Part shown: in pieces, positions 33,526 through 45,304 of the stretch
How positions within the stretch are numbered: position 1 is the stretch's first letter
Layout of the letters: the number at the start of each line of letters is the position of its first letter
From: Trachythela sp. YZ-2020
Lineage: Eukaryota > Cnidaria > Anthozoa > Malacalcyonacea > Clavulariidae
Length of the DNA stretch: 64,000 nucleotides
NCBI GenBank assembly: GCA_016169945.1
Contig: JADLSH010000014.1
Coordinates: 186,001-250,000, forward strand
Reading direction: 5' to 3'
Translations under genes and position numbers: made by a program
The notes under the pieces: model-generated
What the model saw: only the letters and a program-made list of their open reading frames with translations
Databases searched by the model: none
What the model was told of the DNA's origin: nothing

Positions 33526-34043
33526 CGCAAGATTTTTAATCTTTTCATGGTAGGCTATTTAAAAATATACAGATAATCAATGTAAGCTTTATAATGAATA
33601 AATAGTTTAGTTACACTAATAGTCTAACACACTTTTGACAAATTAGCAAATGACATTGACAATGATATTTTCAAAATAATGTAAAGCTAAATTATCTGGT
33701 CAAAACAAGGCCGGACCGCCGAGCCAGGGGGCCTTACACAGGGGGAGTCCCCGGGGGTATATACTTCATGTCCTGTGACTGACCACACCCCTACTCCCAA
33801 TACTACCCCGACTCGCATCCCAACCCCACCCATGGATCCATTTCAGCTGCAGGACACCCCCAGGGGGCTGTAAACCCTCCCCCAAATTTTTCGGACCGGA
33901 AGTACTGCGCCTCAAGTTTGATCGGCTTCATTTACAAACATTTAGGGATTCACAGATCACATCAGCCCCCCAATTGTACCTGGTCAATTTCATAAACACT
34001 GGCTTCAAGATTTTAATTTTTTACTAGTATCCAAGTGGATACT
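33526..34043 (-). repeat. Inverted near-identical copy of part of the Academ-like element
   Basis: Reverse complement of 37614-38132 with one difference noticed (cctcaag against cctgaag near 33913). It includes the end of intron 1, the acceptor and the first 29 bases of exon 2 of the transposase. It starts exactly where the palindrome's right arm ends. Confidence 0.9.
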
Positions 34044-34100
34044 CATTTTCGTCCCGACGGCTCCGTACATTACCAACAGAATCCGTATTTTACCTACATA
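34044..34100. repeat. Patchwork of short copied segments
   Basis: cattttcgtccc (34044-34055) equals a piece of the transposase intron near 37500, and gacggctccgtacattacca onward (34055-34096) equals a piece of the palindrome arm near 32960. Confidence 0.6.
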
Positions 34101-36052
34101 AATATATAATATTAACGTGTGAAATAAACATTAAAACATGAAGCTATATACCCACCTCCCCCACAGCAACGGACTGTACGAGAATCTGCATGTCGACATG
34201 ATACGTAGATCGTCTGTGTATACGTGACCTATACATTTGTAATTGCTAACTTGTTATGGTAGTGAATTAAAATAAATAAATAATGGCAGGGAAGTGCTGT
34301 CCTTCGGGACAACACTTCACCACGTGAAGTGCAGTCACAGGACATTCAGGTCGTAAATGCAACCTAATGACCTGACCTAGAGACTCGATTGGTCAGTCAG
34401 ACAATAGTTGAGTACCCTGCACCAATAGTGGTCACCAAGTCCTCAATTTCCATGTCTCAATTTCAACGAGCTGACTGACCTGAACGGGGGTCCGCCTGTT
34501 CCCCTATTATCTAGAGGTCCACCTCTTCCTCTAGAAAAACCTACAGTTTCTGCATGCTCTGTCAGGTCTTGAGTGCCCTTACTGTCTCAGTATAACCGAT
34601 GGTGGTCTCTAGACCATCAGGCCTCAACCCACTGGGCAACATGCACAGAGCTGGTTCACCCCTCTGCAACCCAGAGGTCCTCCTATTCCTCTAGGTAAGA
34701 CTTAGGTTAGTTCGAGCCTCTAGACCGTTCGAGCGCTTCCTTGCCCAATATAAATGCCACAAAAATGTGTCTCAATGTATTTGTTGTCGTACTAAGTTGC
34801 CAGTAGTTCAAACTAATTTGTGATTGATTTCAACATATATTAAACTACATTAATTGCAACATTAATTTCCCGGAAATGAAATAAATCTAGTATTAATAAA
34901 TGCAAATTTTAATCATGCGGTGTGCGGAAGCAAAGGGTTGCAGAAACAGAGTTGCGGAACAATGAATTGCGAATTGTTGTATTGCGGATTGAAGTATAAT
35001 GTGGCAACGAAGGGCATTCGCTCGAAACGTGATCTTAAAGACCCGAAGCTTATAATAATTTCGATACAAGAGTAAAATGAGAAATAATAACCTGCGTGGC
35101 AGGCAGACTACCCGCGGCAGAACACCCACGAGACGGAGGAGGCGAAAGACCTTCTCCAGTGGACAGGAATTGATGATTGGCTGTATGGGTCAGTTCCGCT
35201 GTCAATCAAGGCAACATATGCGTTGTACATGTAACACCTACAATACCAAATTCCGCCATGAAGTAGATGTGTTTGGTCACCTGTTTGCAAATTATATATT
35301 TCTCAATATACAAGACGCGAACTAACTATATGAATCGTCATAAGAGATCGTGGTTAGAGAATTACTTGTTGGAAAACATGTTTTACTTGCTTTGTCCTAG
35401 ACGAAATGTCCAGAATATTAATTTGTTTATCATGTTTTCATATTGCGTATTGCGAGTATTGTCCAAGTAACTCCAACAGTTTAGCCGCGAGACTGAAGAT
35501 CTCGCTCTATTTTAAAAAAACTCAGACAAAGTGCCATATTCATAGGCTTATAAATATTAACTGCACTTGTTTCTATATAATAAATGCTTCGAATATATTT
35601 TGAAAAGCATCTATAGTGCTCTATTGCTATCATTATATTTTCACATTAATTGCGTTCATTGTTGTGTGCGTTTACATAAACAACCCAACATTTTGCTCTA
35701 ATAGTTAATTGCTAAAATACACTGCCAAACCCGGCAGACGGTCTTTCACGTGCTCCGCCGTGCCCGCCTTGTGGGTGTTCCTCCGCAGGTTGACCGTCTG
35801 CGGCGCAGGCTAGAGAATCGAAGGCATAAGATTTGAAACATAAAAAAATGTTTAAACAGACAACCACGTATGCCAGTGATTAGTCATGATATACAAAATT
35901 AGCCTACAAAATTGGTGTCTGAATTATTCCTACAAGACTGACTTAACATTTTACAAGTAGTTCAAATACTAACCAGGGAATTTTTTGAACATAGGCTTCT
36001 AGAACTTAATAGGCAAAAATTTTGAAGCAATCGTCTTATTCTGTCAAAACAA
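34101..36052. other. Long stretch without a supported gene
   Basis: 34140-34760 is somewhat richer in G and C and repeats the word ctagaggtcc(a/t)cct; it matches nothing else in the window. 35077-35325 has a short Arg-rich frame without splice context. 35730-35815 has an inverted pair (gcagacggtc / gaccgtctgc). From about 35860 the sequence resembles the degenerate array seen after 44112. Confidence 0.35.
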
Positions 36053-36061
36053 CTGTTCAGT
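36053..36061. other. 9-bp target-site duplication (left)
   Basis: ctgttcagt here equals 44103-44111 directly after the right terminal repeat. Confidence 0.9.
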
Positions 36062-36127
36062 TAGCCTGAGACAGACGAATAACGAAAAATATTCGTCTGA
36101 GAACATTCGTCACTAATCTTGCCCGGT
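36062..36127 (+). repeat. Left terminal inverted repeat
   Basis: Begins tagcctgagacagacgaata. It matches the reverse complement of 44037-44102 with one mismatch near its inner end, and contains an internal palindrome (agacgaata...tattcgtct) that could be a transposase-binding dyad. Confidence 0.9.
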
Positions 36128-36264
36128 CTAATTATCATAATTTATCATAAATATTTGCATAATTACGTATCTGAGAAAAACAAAATGGCGTTTGCTATGA
36201 GTGATCTTTAATACAAGAGTATCGCAGTGCATTTTCCCACAGCTTTTTTTTATATTTCAAACCA

Positions 36265-37239
36265 ATGAGTTGCACTCTTTGTCATGGTGTAATAGAGAAA
36301 GCTTATCAGCGTTACCTGGTCGATGGAAAGGCAAAGTTCGATGTACGTGCTTCTCTCTCTGGTCTGCCTTTTGCCGTAGAAATTGACTCCGTTTATATTT
36401 GCAAATCGTGTTTGGACAAGCTAAAGAAACTTGACAATCTTAAAAGACAGGAACGTGAATTGCTTGCTACACTAAAAGGGATTGTTAATACTTCGAGTAA
36501 ACGTGTCCTAGAATCTAATGAAAGCTCTCTTGTAAGCTCGCCGTCAGAATCGCTTGAACGTGTTAATATAGCGAAAAGACCATGTATTGAATCTACGTTT
36601 AGACCGTTTGTAGCACCTTTATCACCTGTATCAGTGCAAACTGGTTGTTGGTCGTCGACTCATAGTATAGAGAGCCATTCTTCATCACGTGATAGCTTGC
36701 TTGTTCACCATTCTATACCAAGTAAACAGTCGAACACATTCCCAACAGGCTCACGACAATCTTCTGTTGTTGTAACTGTAAAGTTACAGTGGTCAAATGA
36801 TAAGAGAGAAAGAGGTCTGCCAGACGACTTGCAGTCTTTGGGGAAAATGCTAGTTCGCGGTACTTACAAGCAAAAAGCAAATGCTGCATGGAAAAGTGCT
36901 CCTCTTCGCAAACAACTACAGATTGTAGCATTAAAACAGATTGATTTGGAATGCAATGGAATGTGTTCGACAAAGCAACCTAGCTGTTTGAGATCCCCCA
37001 ATAAGGACAAATTGCTGGACTTTTCACTTGAAAAATTTGAGGAGGAGCTAGAAAAAAGGGCACCATTCACCCATGCTATCTTAGAAACAGCATGTGTTAA
37101 CAGAAGGAACCACAATATAAGAGGCGAATGGGTTCCAACCGTTGGTATGGCAGCAGCAGTTCTCTTGAGAAACCGATCTTCTCGTATGAATGCAGTGCAA
37201 TTAATGCTGAGCATATTTTTGTATCATTCAAGTTGGTCG
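36265..37239 (+). CDS. Academ-like transposase, exon 1
   Basis: 325 codons from ATG 36265. The N terminus has a zinc-binding CTLCHG...ICKSCLDKLKKL module (residues 3-6 and about 48-51), followed by a Ser-rich linker and a domain ending LSIFLYHSSWS. Donor tcg|gtaagt at 37240, phase 0. The start is the first ATG after the terminal repeat and precedes the Cys module directly. The zinc module is probably the DNA-binding part recognising the element ends. Confidence 0.8.
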
Positions 37240-38103
37240 GTAAGTGTTTTTCATTGTATGGTACCTAACTAATACAGATAATGTTTACAGGGCTCAAGAT
37301 AAGTGCTATCCTGATATCCAAAGGATACTAGATTTCAATAAGGGATATTGGATATTACAGGCTTAGTATCCCAAGGGATACTACAATGTGAATTTTTTTT
37401 GACCAAATAGTTCTGTTTTGCCACTTATTACAGTATACTGTACCATGTATTTTTTGTATGCAGAATGTATCTAAGCACACAAAATTAATTGCTGTAGATC
37501 ATTTTCGTCCCATTACATGAATAATAATGAACTCAGTACTTCTCGCCTGTCCCGTTTTAATTTTTTTTCTGATTTTCATAGACATTAAATTTCAAGGGAG
37601 AATAATAAGATGCTAGTATCCACTTGGATACTAGTAAAAAATTAAAATCTTGAAGCCAGTGTTTATGAAATTGACCAGGTACAATTGGGGGGCTGATGTG
37701 ATCTGTGAATCCCTAAATGTTTGTAAATGAAGCCGATCAAACTTCAGGCGCAGTACTTCCGGTCCGAAAAATTTGGGGGAGGGTTTACAGCCCCCTGGGG
37801 GTGTCCTGCAGCTGAAATGGATCCATGGGTGGGGTTGGGATGCGAGTCGGGGTAGTATTGGGAGTAGGGGTGTGGTCAGTCACAGGACATGAAGTATATA
37901 CCCCCGGGGACTCCCCCTGTGTAAGGCCCCCTGGCTCGGCGGTCCGGCCTTGTTTTGACCAGATAATTTAGCTTTACATTATTTTGAAAATATCATTGTC
38001 AATGTCATTTGCTAATTTGTCAAAAGTGTGTTAGACTATTAGTGTAACTAAACTATTTATTCATTATAAAGCTTACATTGATTATCTGTATATTTTTAAA
38101 TAG
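37240..38103. other. Intron 1 of the transposase
   Basis: Contains repeats of the words ggatactag and ctagtatcc (37326-37380 and 37611-37635) and a GC-rich block (37740-37960). Its second half is the source of the inverted copy at 33526-34043. Confidence 0.7.
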
Positions 38104-38721
38104 CCTACCATGAAAAGATTAAAAATCTTGCGTCTGGTTGTCTCGCATACACAGCTGTACAGGAAGCTCACAGAATTTGGGCAGGACTATGATCATTCAG
38201 TTAACATAATGAAGGGGAAAGAACGTGAGTGGATGGAATCGAAACAGACAGTGTCAGCCTCTGAAGCAAGTTCTGCTGATGATGATCAAGGATCCAGTAC
38301 TGACAGTGACCAAAGTTCTTCATCAGGCGAGTACTTACCAAATACAGAACTAACGTCGAAAGCTCAACCCACTGGTCAAAAAATCACTATCGATAATATT
38401 GATTACCGCCAAGAGGTTCATCATATGACACAAGATCACCAGACAATAGATAAACACTACTTGACTGTTTGTGCCACTGAGAACCGAGTTAGTGGTAATC
38501 ACTTAGGCACTAATCAGCCAGATAGCGCTAAGCTGGAAAGTCTCGAGAATGGAAAATGTATTCCCAGTTCAAAGGAACAAATTCTGCAAAGAGAAGATTA
38601 TATAAAACTTACAGAAAGAGCGCTTGTGAAGAACCTTCCTTGTCTACAATCATTCAAAGATGTGGTTGTAACCCATATTCCTCATATGTACAGTAAAGAA
38701 GCAAAACAACCTACACAATCA
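38104..38721 (+). CDS. Academ-like transposase, exon 2
   Basis: Acceptor tttttaaatag, 206 codons, donor tca|gtaagc, phase 0 at both ends. After an acidic Ser/Asp-rich spacer comes DNIDYRQEVHHMTQDHQTID, where the first Asp is a candidate catalytic acidic residue of the RNase H-like core, then the hydrophobic HYLTVCATE strand. This matches my memory of DUF6589 proteins. Confidence 0.8.
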
Positions 38722-39021
38722 GTAAGCAATATAATACTTACAGTATTACTTTTCTTATCGTACCAATTCCCAAACAACAACTAAAGGTATATAATTTTGA
38801 AATATTGGCAGGAGATAATATTTTATGTACATCTATGACTGACTCCTAAAGTGTACCTATTGCAGTAATGTAGGTGTCCAACTGTAGCTTTGCCAAACAC
38901 CGCAGTGACATATAACAATTACTGGAAGTCTAGGAGAGCACTTTACAGTTGATATGTCAGTAGAGTTTGTTTGTATATATGTTAGTAAATTTTAAATTAA
39001 AATCAATATCTCTTTTTCAAG

Positions 39022-39293
39022 ACATTTCTTGGAGTGATATACCAGAATGAGAATGAGGCTGAAGGAATTACAACCATTTTGAAAGAACTACATATATATG
39101 TTCCATACGTTGGAAGTTCTAAAAATCGTGAGTATGCTGATCAGGCAATCGTTGGAGACCAGTTGACGGTAGAGCGTGCTGTTAATGCACACAACACTCT
39201 CAACAATGGATTTACTCCTAAGCAGAGACTGGATGGTCTATATTTTGAGTTTGCTGATTGGCATGGAGTCAAAAATGCTTAGCCGTGAGTATA
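39022..39293 (+). CDS. Academ-like transposase, exon 3 (possible one-base frameshift)
   Basis: Acceptor tctttttcaag. Contains GVIYQNENEAEGI and VGDQLTVER, the hallmark GDQLT-x-ER block of DUF6589 and likely second catalytic Asp, then FADWHG. The frame then meets TAG at 39280-39282, just before donor cc|gtgagt. Removing one A from the A5 run would give KMLS instead of KNA-stop. This is either a homopolymer sequencing error or a true inactivating mutation; the junction phase to exon 4 is unresolved. Confidence 0.7.
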
Positions 39294-39845
39294 TAGTCAA
39301 CCATACTGTAGATATGTAACATACTAACATTCACACCTGACCCCCCAGTCAGAAAATGTGTGTGTACCATAGATCTGTAACATTCACACCCCCAGTCAGA
39401 AAATGTGTGTGTCATTATTATTATTATTATTATACAAGAATAATAATAATAATAATAATAATAATCAAGAACAAACCAAACTTGAATATTGTACTCTTAT
39501 ATTATTTGTTTGCAATTGTACTCTTATAAATATTATGTGATTGCAAACAAAGAATATAAGAGTACCACAGTTCTTATAGTTAATTTAAAATCATGCTCAA
39601 TCTCTTGGGTATCAGTATACAATCTCACACAGATTATTTATAATAATACTTTATTCAATATTTCAACATATACAATAATAATAATTTAATAACTAATAAA
39701 TAATATATCCTAAAAGTAAGTATCTTAGTGTTTGTTGATCTGTACAGTATTTTTAAAACTTTGTAAGCAAACTGTGTACAATATACCTAAAATAACTAAA
39801 ATCACAGATTATTTATAAATGTAATAGTATATTTTATTGTTTTAG
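39294..39845. other. Intron 3 of the transposase
   Basis: Holds a direct repeat (cccagtcagaaaatgtgtgt twice, 39343-39410), (ATT)n/(AAT)n runs at 39415-39465 and an inverted pair gtactcttatattatttgtt / aaagaatataagagtac (39490-39565). Confidence 0.7.
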
Positions 39846-40470
39846 GTTGCATTTTCACGATTGTATAGTACAGCTTCAGCTAATGACAAGTGCACACTGT
39901 ATAGTGATCGTAATTTAATCAACCGAAGAAATGTTAAGGCAGACGTGGAATCCAATGTAAATGCATGTCGAAGATTCTTTGCCTTGGAAGTTGAAGCTAG
40001 ATTGGTTGCTGCTGGGGCACTAGAGCTGGGTTTAGAAGACATTAATGAAACACCTGAAGCATCAAAGTTATCCAAACCACCATCTTTAACAACGGAGAAG
40101 AAAAAAGAGATCCTACGAAACCTTTCCACCACCATAGTTGATCGATACATCCTGGCCCAGGAAAAACACAATGCTCTTGTGACAGCGTGCAAAGAGATAG
40201 ACGTTCAGCAACGCGAGTCAAGAAAACATGTTGATAAAGACGGGCGATACATGTGTCGCTTTCAAGGCTGCCCAGCATCATTTGCTAAAGATGGTCAGTG
40301 CCGACAGACCCACGAATCAAAGCATAACCCCCCTATCATTATTCCCAAAGAACCAATTACAATCTATTTTAATGATAATCCTGAAGAAACTGATGACATG
40401 CTCAACTATCAGAAATCCCTGATGGAATTAGGAATGCTAATTGCTAACTTGAGAGATGCAATTTCTGAAG
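39846..40470 (+). CDS. Academ-like transposase, exon 4 with C2H2-like finger
   Basis: Acceptor attgttttag, donor aag|gtaaat, phase 1. The first part (RLYSTASANDKCTLYSDRNL) continues the catalytic core. Near 40248-40325 a C2H2-like unit reads YMCRFQGCPASFAKDGQC then RQTHESKH. The exon ends LIANLRDAISEG. Confidence 0.75.
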
Positions 40471-40596
40471 GTAAATAAATATAATTATATAATGTTTATA
40501 TAATATTATATAATATAATATAAATATATTGTTAATAAAAAATTCATGTATTCAATTTCATATGAGAAAAATTATATTTACTTTTATTTGCACCAG

Positions 40597-41168
40597 GTGA
40601 TGGCCTAAGAGTAATTCGGTGTTGGAAATTTCTTCTGCTCTACTTGAAACATGACTCTGGTAGCCAGAAATACTCAGTAGAGTTGCTTTACCTGATGTTC
40701 CAAATTTATGCACTGTTATCTGCCCGTTCAGCTCACCAACTAATTTGGAACAGGTTTATAAAGTCAAAGGTAGGATCGGCAAATATATCTCTCGATCTGA
40801 ATCTTGAATTCCTTAACAGAATTGTAAAAGAAGCAATCAAGAAACTTGGTCCAAATGGAAGTAAGAGATCGATTGATCGAATCTGTCGCAGCATGAAAAC
40901 AACCAAAGCCCTTATGGAAAACTTTGATGCAGAAGTAAAAAGCTACAAACCATCAGGAAAGCATGTACCACAATCCTCCGCTAAAGATCTTCAAACGATT
41001 GTCAAGGAGTTACTACATCAACAGGCACTGGTCAGAGTACCTGGGAGGTCTTATAGCTTTTATGGGGGGGTTAAATCTAGCTTGCTAGCTGGATTTGATT
41101 TGCAAAACATGTATCATTGGATAGATGAACACAAGAAAAATATTATACTGCAAAGAAGAGCTAGATGA
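40597..41168 (+). CDS. Academ-like transposase, exon 5 (C terminus)
   Basis: Acceptor atttgcaccag; GDGLRVIRCWKFLLLYLKHD joins in phase with exon 4. LIWNRFIKSKVGSANISLDL and LEFLNRIVKEAIKKLGPNGS are typical of the DUF6589 C-terminal helical region and may hold the last acidic catalytic residue. Stop at 41166-41168. Confidence 0.8.
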
Positions 41169-41875
41169 CAGTTATTACATTCTTGCAGACAATATCATGC
41201 ACACTGTAAGATAAGACTTTGGTACTAAATAATACTAGGATTTCCATTTCATGTTAAACGTTAAATTACTTCATATTAGTCATTTACAGCATCATATAAT
41301 CAGCGATCGCACACATAAGTTAATTGGCATCGCACACCTGCTCTTGATAGCTACTGTATAGTGCAGTTGGTATAGGAACAGTAGTTGCATGGGGCCAAGT
41401 AAAATTAGTGTTTGCTCCTTGTTAAGCCAGTTTTCCACTAGGAGAATTATTTCGCGCGAACAGCAAAGCCATTGATGTGATTGGCCAGCTTTTGTTGCAA
41501 ATTTTTCGCTAGCCGATAATGTTGTTAAATTTACTGTTTGCACGAACAAATTCACCCAGTGGAAAACAGGTTTCGGTTTCACAAGTGTTTGCAAAAAGTT
41601 TCACAAAATTGCAAGAGTAATAATTAAACGCCTTGTCCATTGGGAATGAGAAAAGATGACCGTATTTACTAGTTTGAGCATTAAATTTTCACTGTCTCAA
41701 ATGCGGCGCTTATTCGGTGGCTCAAAGAAGTAAATATGGTATTGCAAAAAAAATGCCATTTTCTTTCTGGGAAGGCCTGGTGCACCTGTCTATTATAGTG
41801 TTTTACAGTGAAGTTTAACTTAGTAATAGGTACCTTTATGAAAATGTTGTAGCTGAGTACAGTACATTAGTTCAA
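41169..41875. other. Spacer between the convergent genes, with a MITE
   Basis: A MITE-like segment at about 41425-41575 has inverted ends (agttttccact / agtggaaaact-like, with gagaatt / aattcac inside). The rest is probably 3' UTR of both genes. Confidence 0.6.
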
Positions 41876-43925
41876 TTAAAGGTTCACATTGCGGTAAAAA
41901 CTGCTCCTATTTAATGACCCTTCTCCAGATTCATCTTGGGTGCCATCATCCATATCTTCATCCTGGGAATCCATCATTGAAAACAAACTTGAGTCATTAT
42001 GAATTTCGTCCCAATCCATAGCACCCAATAGCTCTTGACAAGCTAAGTCAGACAAATCTGGAATATCACCAACGTCACCAAACACCTCACCCAAAACTTT
42101 TAATATTCCACATGCATGTTGTTCACGCCACACTTCAACATACTTCTTAACATCACAAATAGTAAATATTTTGTTACTGTTTTCAATAACACTAATAATT
42201 TGTGCATTCCCAAATTCAAGCAGAACAGTTGGTAATGACACTGTGTTACTCAATTGTTGTGTTTGTGTTTGTATTAAATGATTCCTAAAATCTTTCAACT
42301 TGGCTTTTAAAAGTTTCTTCTGCTCGTGACTGACAGGTCTTGTTTTTCCAGTGTTTTCATCTGAGGTCATAGTCTTCGAGTCTGGAATATCAAGTCCAAT
42401 GATTGACTTACAATCATCTTCACCACATTCACATGCAATTGCACAATTGTCGCAACAACTGTGTCTATTTGAGGCAACATGCTTGTATCCAAAGGCTTTC
42501 ATGAGCAATTCTCTGCTGCATGTCTTGTCACTACGAAGAAACTCCTTCATGTCTTGTGTACAATGTGTAGAAAGCAGGCCATTAAACAATAATATGCACT
42601 TACTTTGGCACCCATCCCTTCCTGCACGCCCACTTTCCTGGATATAACATTCAACATTCTTAGATGGCCCAAAGTGAATAATTCTGCTAACCTGCTTACA
42701 ATCCACACCCATCCCAAATGCAATGGTTGAGATAAGCACTCTAATATGGCCATCACCTTTGGACATATCTTTCGAAATGTGCTTTTTTACAGGTTCAGGT
42801 GTTCCAGCATGGTACATATCTACTAAACGACGTTTACAGTTAGGCACAGCATCCCTATAAAATAAATTACCCAAAGCGGTTTCGAATACTCGGTACAATA
42901 CAGCACATTGCTTCCGAGTTTGACAATAAATAATTGTCCTTACTGCCCTTGTGCCATTACTTTTCACCTCCTCGATTACCTCGGTGAATAACAAATCAAG
43001 TGGAATATTTTTATCCATATACTGCAATGTATACTGTAGATTTGACCTATCAGGCGATTTTGACACCACTGCAGTAGTATCGCTTAACTTCAAACTTTCA
43101 TAGATAACAGCCCTGGTTTCTTTGGTGGCTGATGCTGTTACCACAAGCATGTTTACATCATCTGGGGAAAGTGATCGCAATTCTCCAAGATTCCCATACC
43201 AACTTCTGAATGGAAGCTCGCTTCGTCTAGCACCAGGCAAACCCCTTTGAAACAAAACAAAACAGAAACACTTAATGGCCTGGCTATTCATACTTTGTCT
43301 TGTGTCTATATACAACCCTGTGTTTAGTTGTATCATGTTTAATACCTTGTTTAGGTCTTGCTTAATAATACTTTGGATTAATTGAAAATAGGTATGTAGG
43401 TAATAAATTATAAAATTAACATCAGTTATCTTACCATTGACTAATACAATGGGCTTCATCCACGGCAATACACACTAATGATTCTCGAAATGTCTTGCTC
43501 CCAAATATTCCCCTCCAAGTTGATTTGAGAAAGCATTCAGGTGATCCATATACGTGTGTGTACTGACCATTGATGATACCTTGAACAAGTCGATCGTCGT
43601 GTTGGTCTGATACACAGACTGCCGATAAACCTAGTTTGTTTAAATGTCTAACTTGATCTTCCATGAGGGCTTTCAGTGGAGAAATAACCACTACTATGCT
43701 GGTTCCCGTGCTTCTTCGAAAGAGGATATCGGCCATTACGGGTGCAGCTTGAAATATGAGCGATTTCCCATACGATGTAGGGAGATTAATGAAAACATCT
43801 CGCTTCGAAAACAGTTGATCAAGGGCCTCTTCCTGTTCTTTATACAAAGAAGGTACTTGAAAAACATTTAATACCTTATTAATTGCACGTTTCCATAAAA
43901 TATTCCGATCTGTAAATTCCGCCAT
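41876..43925 (-). CDS. RecQ-like superfamily 2 helicase of the Academ-like element
   Basis: Exon 1 is 43435-43925 (donor tg|gtaaga) and exon 2 is 41876-43244 (acceptor ttgtttcaaag); joined they give 619 codons, fully open. Helicase motifs in order: Walker A as TSYGKS (residues 50-55, Ser-Tyr in place of the usual Gly-x), motif Ia VVISPLKALMEDQV, DEAHC (156-160), ISQW, TASATKETR, then STIAFGMGVD and QESGRAGRDG (motif VI arginine finger). A Cys cluster CCDNCAIACECG follows, matching the RecQ zinc domain. RecQ enzymes unwind 3' to 5'; in the transposon it probably helps process excised or replicating DNA. The ATG at 43925 is the first in frame, 177 bases inside the right end. Confidence 0.9.
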
Positions 43926-44036
43926 CTTTTATTTTTTCAGACATGTCTAATGAACCAATAAAAACGCACAATACATGCAATTCTAGTGTGACCAATGACA
44001 ATCTGTTATCTAAATCTCGACTAACGCTCTGACGTC

Positions 44037-44102
44037 ACCAGGCAAGATTAGTGACGAATGTTCTCAGACGAATATTTTTCGTTATTCGTCTGTCTCAGGC
44101 TA
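44037..44102 (-). repeat. Right terminal inverted repeat
   Basis: Ends ...tgtctcaggcta; inverted match to 36062-36127. Followed by the 9-bp duplication ctgttcagt (44103-44111). Confidence 0.9.
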
Positions 44103-44837
44103 CTGTTCAGTGGACTTAATGAAAATAACCACCGATATAAAAACGAGGCATGAGACTGAGTGTCTTTAAACAGGCTAAAAATTCTTACAATGTGTATATT
44201 CTGTATTTATTCCCCTAGTTTTTGGTCTGATCATTCTTTTAACTTATGTCAATTAAGAGAAAATTGTGACAGGTGAAAATGTTCGGAGAGTTCTATTTTT
44301 TCTCCTCGTAGTTGCAGGAAATCGCCATTTTCAATATTGTACAGTATTTATCGGAAAAGTATTTATCGAAAAAGAATTTTCAAATAGTGGACTCATGTCT
44401 TATGTTGCTTGAATCACGAAAACTACGCATTTGTATTCGTCCGTTGGCGGTGAAAACTTCTGAATTTTTCCGTCGTTATGTATATAGTTTAAGTGTGTTG
44501 TCAAAGCAATGTCAGAAGTTTTTATTAAGTAGGCGTTCAAGTATAGATTTCATTGCAAGTAACTGCATAACGTTCACTCAAATTCACTTCAAGGCAGCTG
44601 GCGAGCCTGGCGTATGTACGTGTGAAATAATATTGCCTATATACAGAAGAAATAATACTGTCTTTTAAAGAAACACAACAGCCAAAATAAGGTAGGATTT
44701 GTTTGCAATATATTTTATGATGTTAATATGTGCTACCGAACCAACAACGCTGTAAGTTTTCTATTAAATAAATTAAAACCAATAATATTATATTATGTTT
44801 GCCATAAATTGTACGTTTGAATCTATGATATATAGAG

Positions 44838-44995
44838 ATTACTTAATGGTTGGTGAGCGCGTACGATTTTTATGCACGAGTTGCGAAAAATTCCTATAAA
44901 CGAACGCATGAGCGCAGCGAACGAGTGAGTTTATAGGAATTTTTCACAACGAGTGCATAATAAAAATCGTACAAGCGAACCAACCATGAAGTAAT
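44838..44995. repeat. Palindromic MITE, arms about 65 bp
   Basis: attacttaatggttggt at left pairs with accaaccatgaagtaat at right; inner paired blocks gtacgatttttatgcac / gtgcataataaaaatcgtac and aaattcctataaac / tttataggaattt. The loop is gcatgagcgcagcgaacgag. Confidence 0.85.
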
Positions 44996-45304
44996 TTGTT
45001 TATTATATGAGTTATTATAATTTATAGTGAAATTTAGTGCTGAAGTGATAGACACAATTCAAACGTTTCAATAATATATAATTCGCATCAAAAAGTACAA
45101 TAATACAACAATTGAATTATTCCACTCAAAATGTAATTATTCAATGCAATTGTCATTGCAATGTTACAAAGTTCAAAAACTTGATAAACAATTAATTTTG
45201 AAACAAGTTTATACGTATAAAAAGTACCGTGTACGTGCAGCCAATAAGTAACATATTAAAAACGAACTGTCACTCAAAGTTTTAAATTTAGACGTCCATA
45301 ACAT

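Larger units (their letters stand above)
36062..44102. mobile_element. Academ-like DNA transposon with DUF6589-type transposase and RecQ-like helicase
   Basis: An 8041-bp element with 66-bp terminal inverted repeats and a 9-bp target duplication. It encodes two convergent genes: a five-exon plus-strand transposase (36265-41168) and a two-exon minus-strand helicase (41876-43925). Helicase-bearing Academ transposons are described from animals and fungi (AcademH, as I recall); the 9-bp duplication fits what I recall of that lineage, but I cannot check it. The helicase frame is fully open and only one likely defect is seen in the transposase (exon 3), so the copy is young. A MITE lies at 41425-41575 and AT-rich repeats lie in its introns. 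Confidence 0.85.

Noticed and set aside
35077..35325. Arg-rich 82-codon plus-strand frame
   Set aside because: No splice sites, family resemblance or repeat partner; composition reflects a locally GC-richer stretch.
36713..37214. Two minus-strand frames over transposase exon 1
   Set aside because: Shadows of the plus-strand transposase frame, without motifs.
42351..42756. Short frames inside the helicase region on both strands
   Set aside because: Overlap the helicase coding frame and lack any support.
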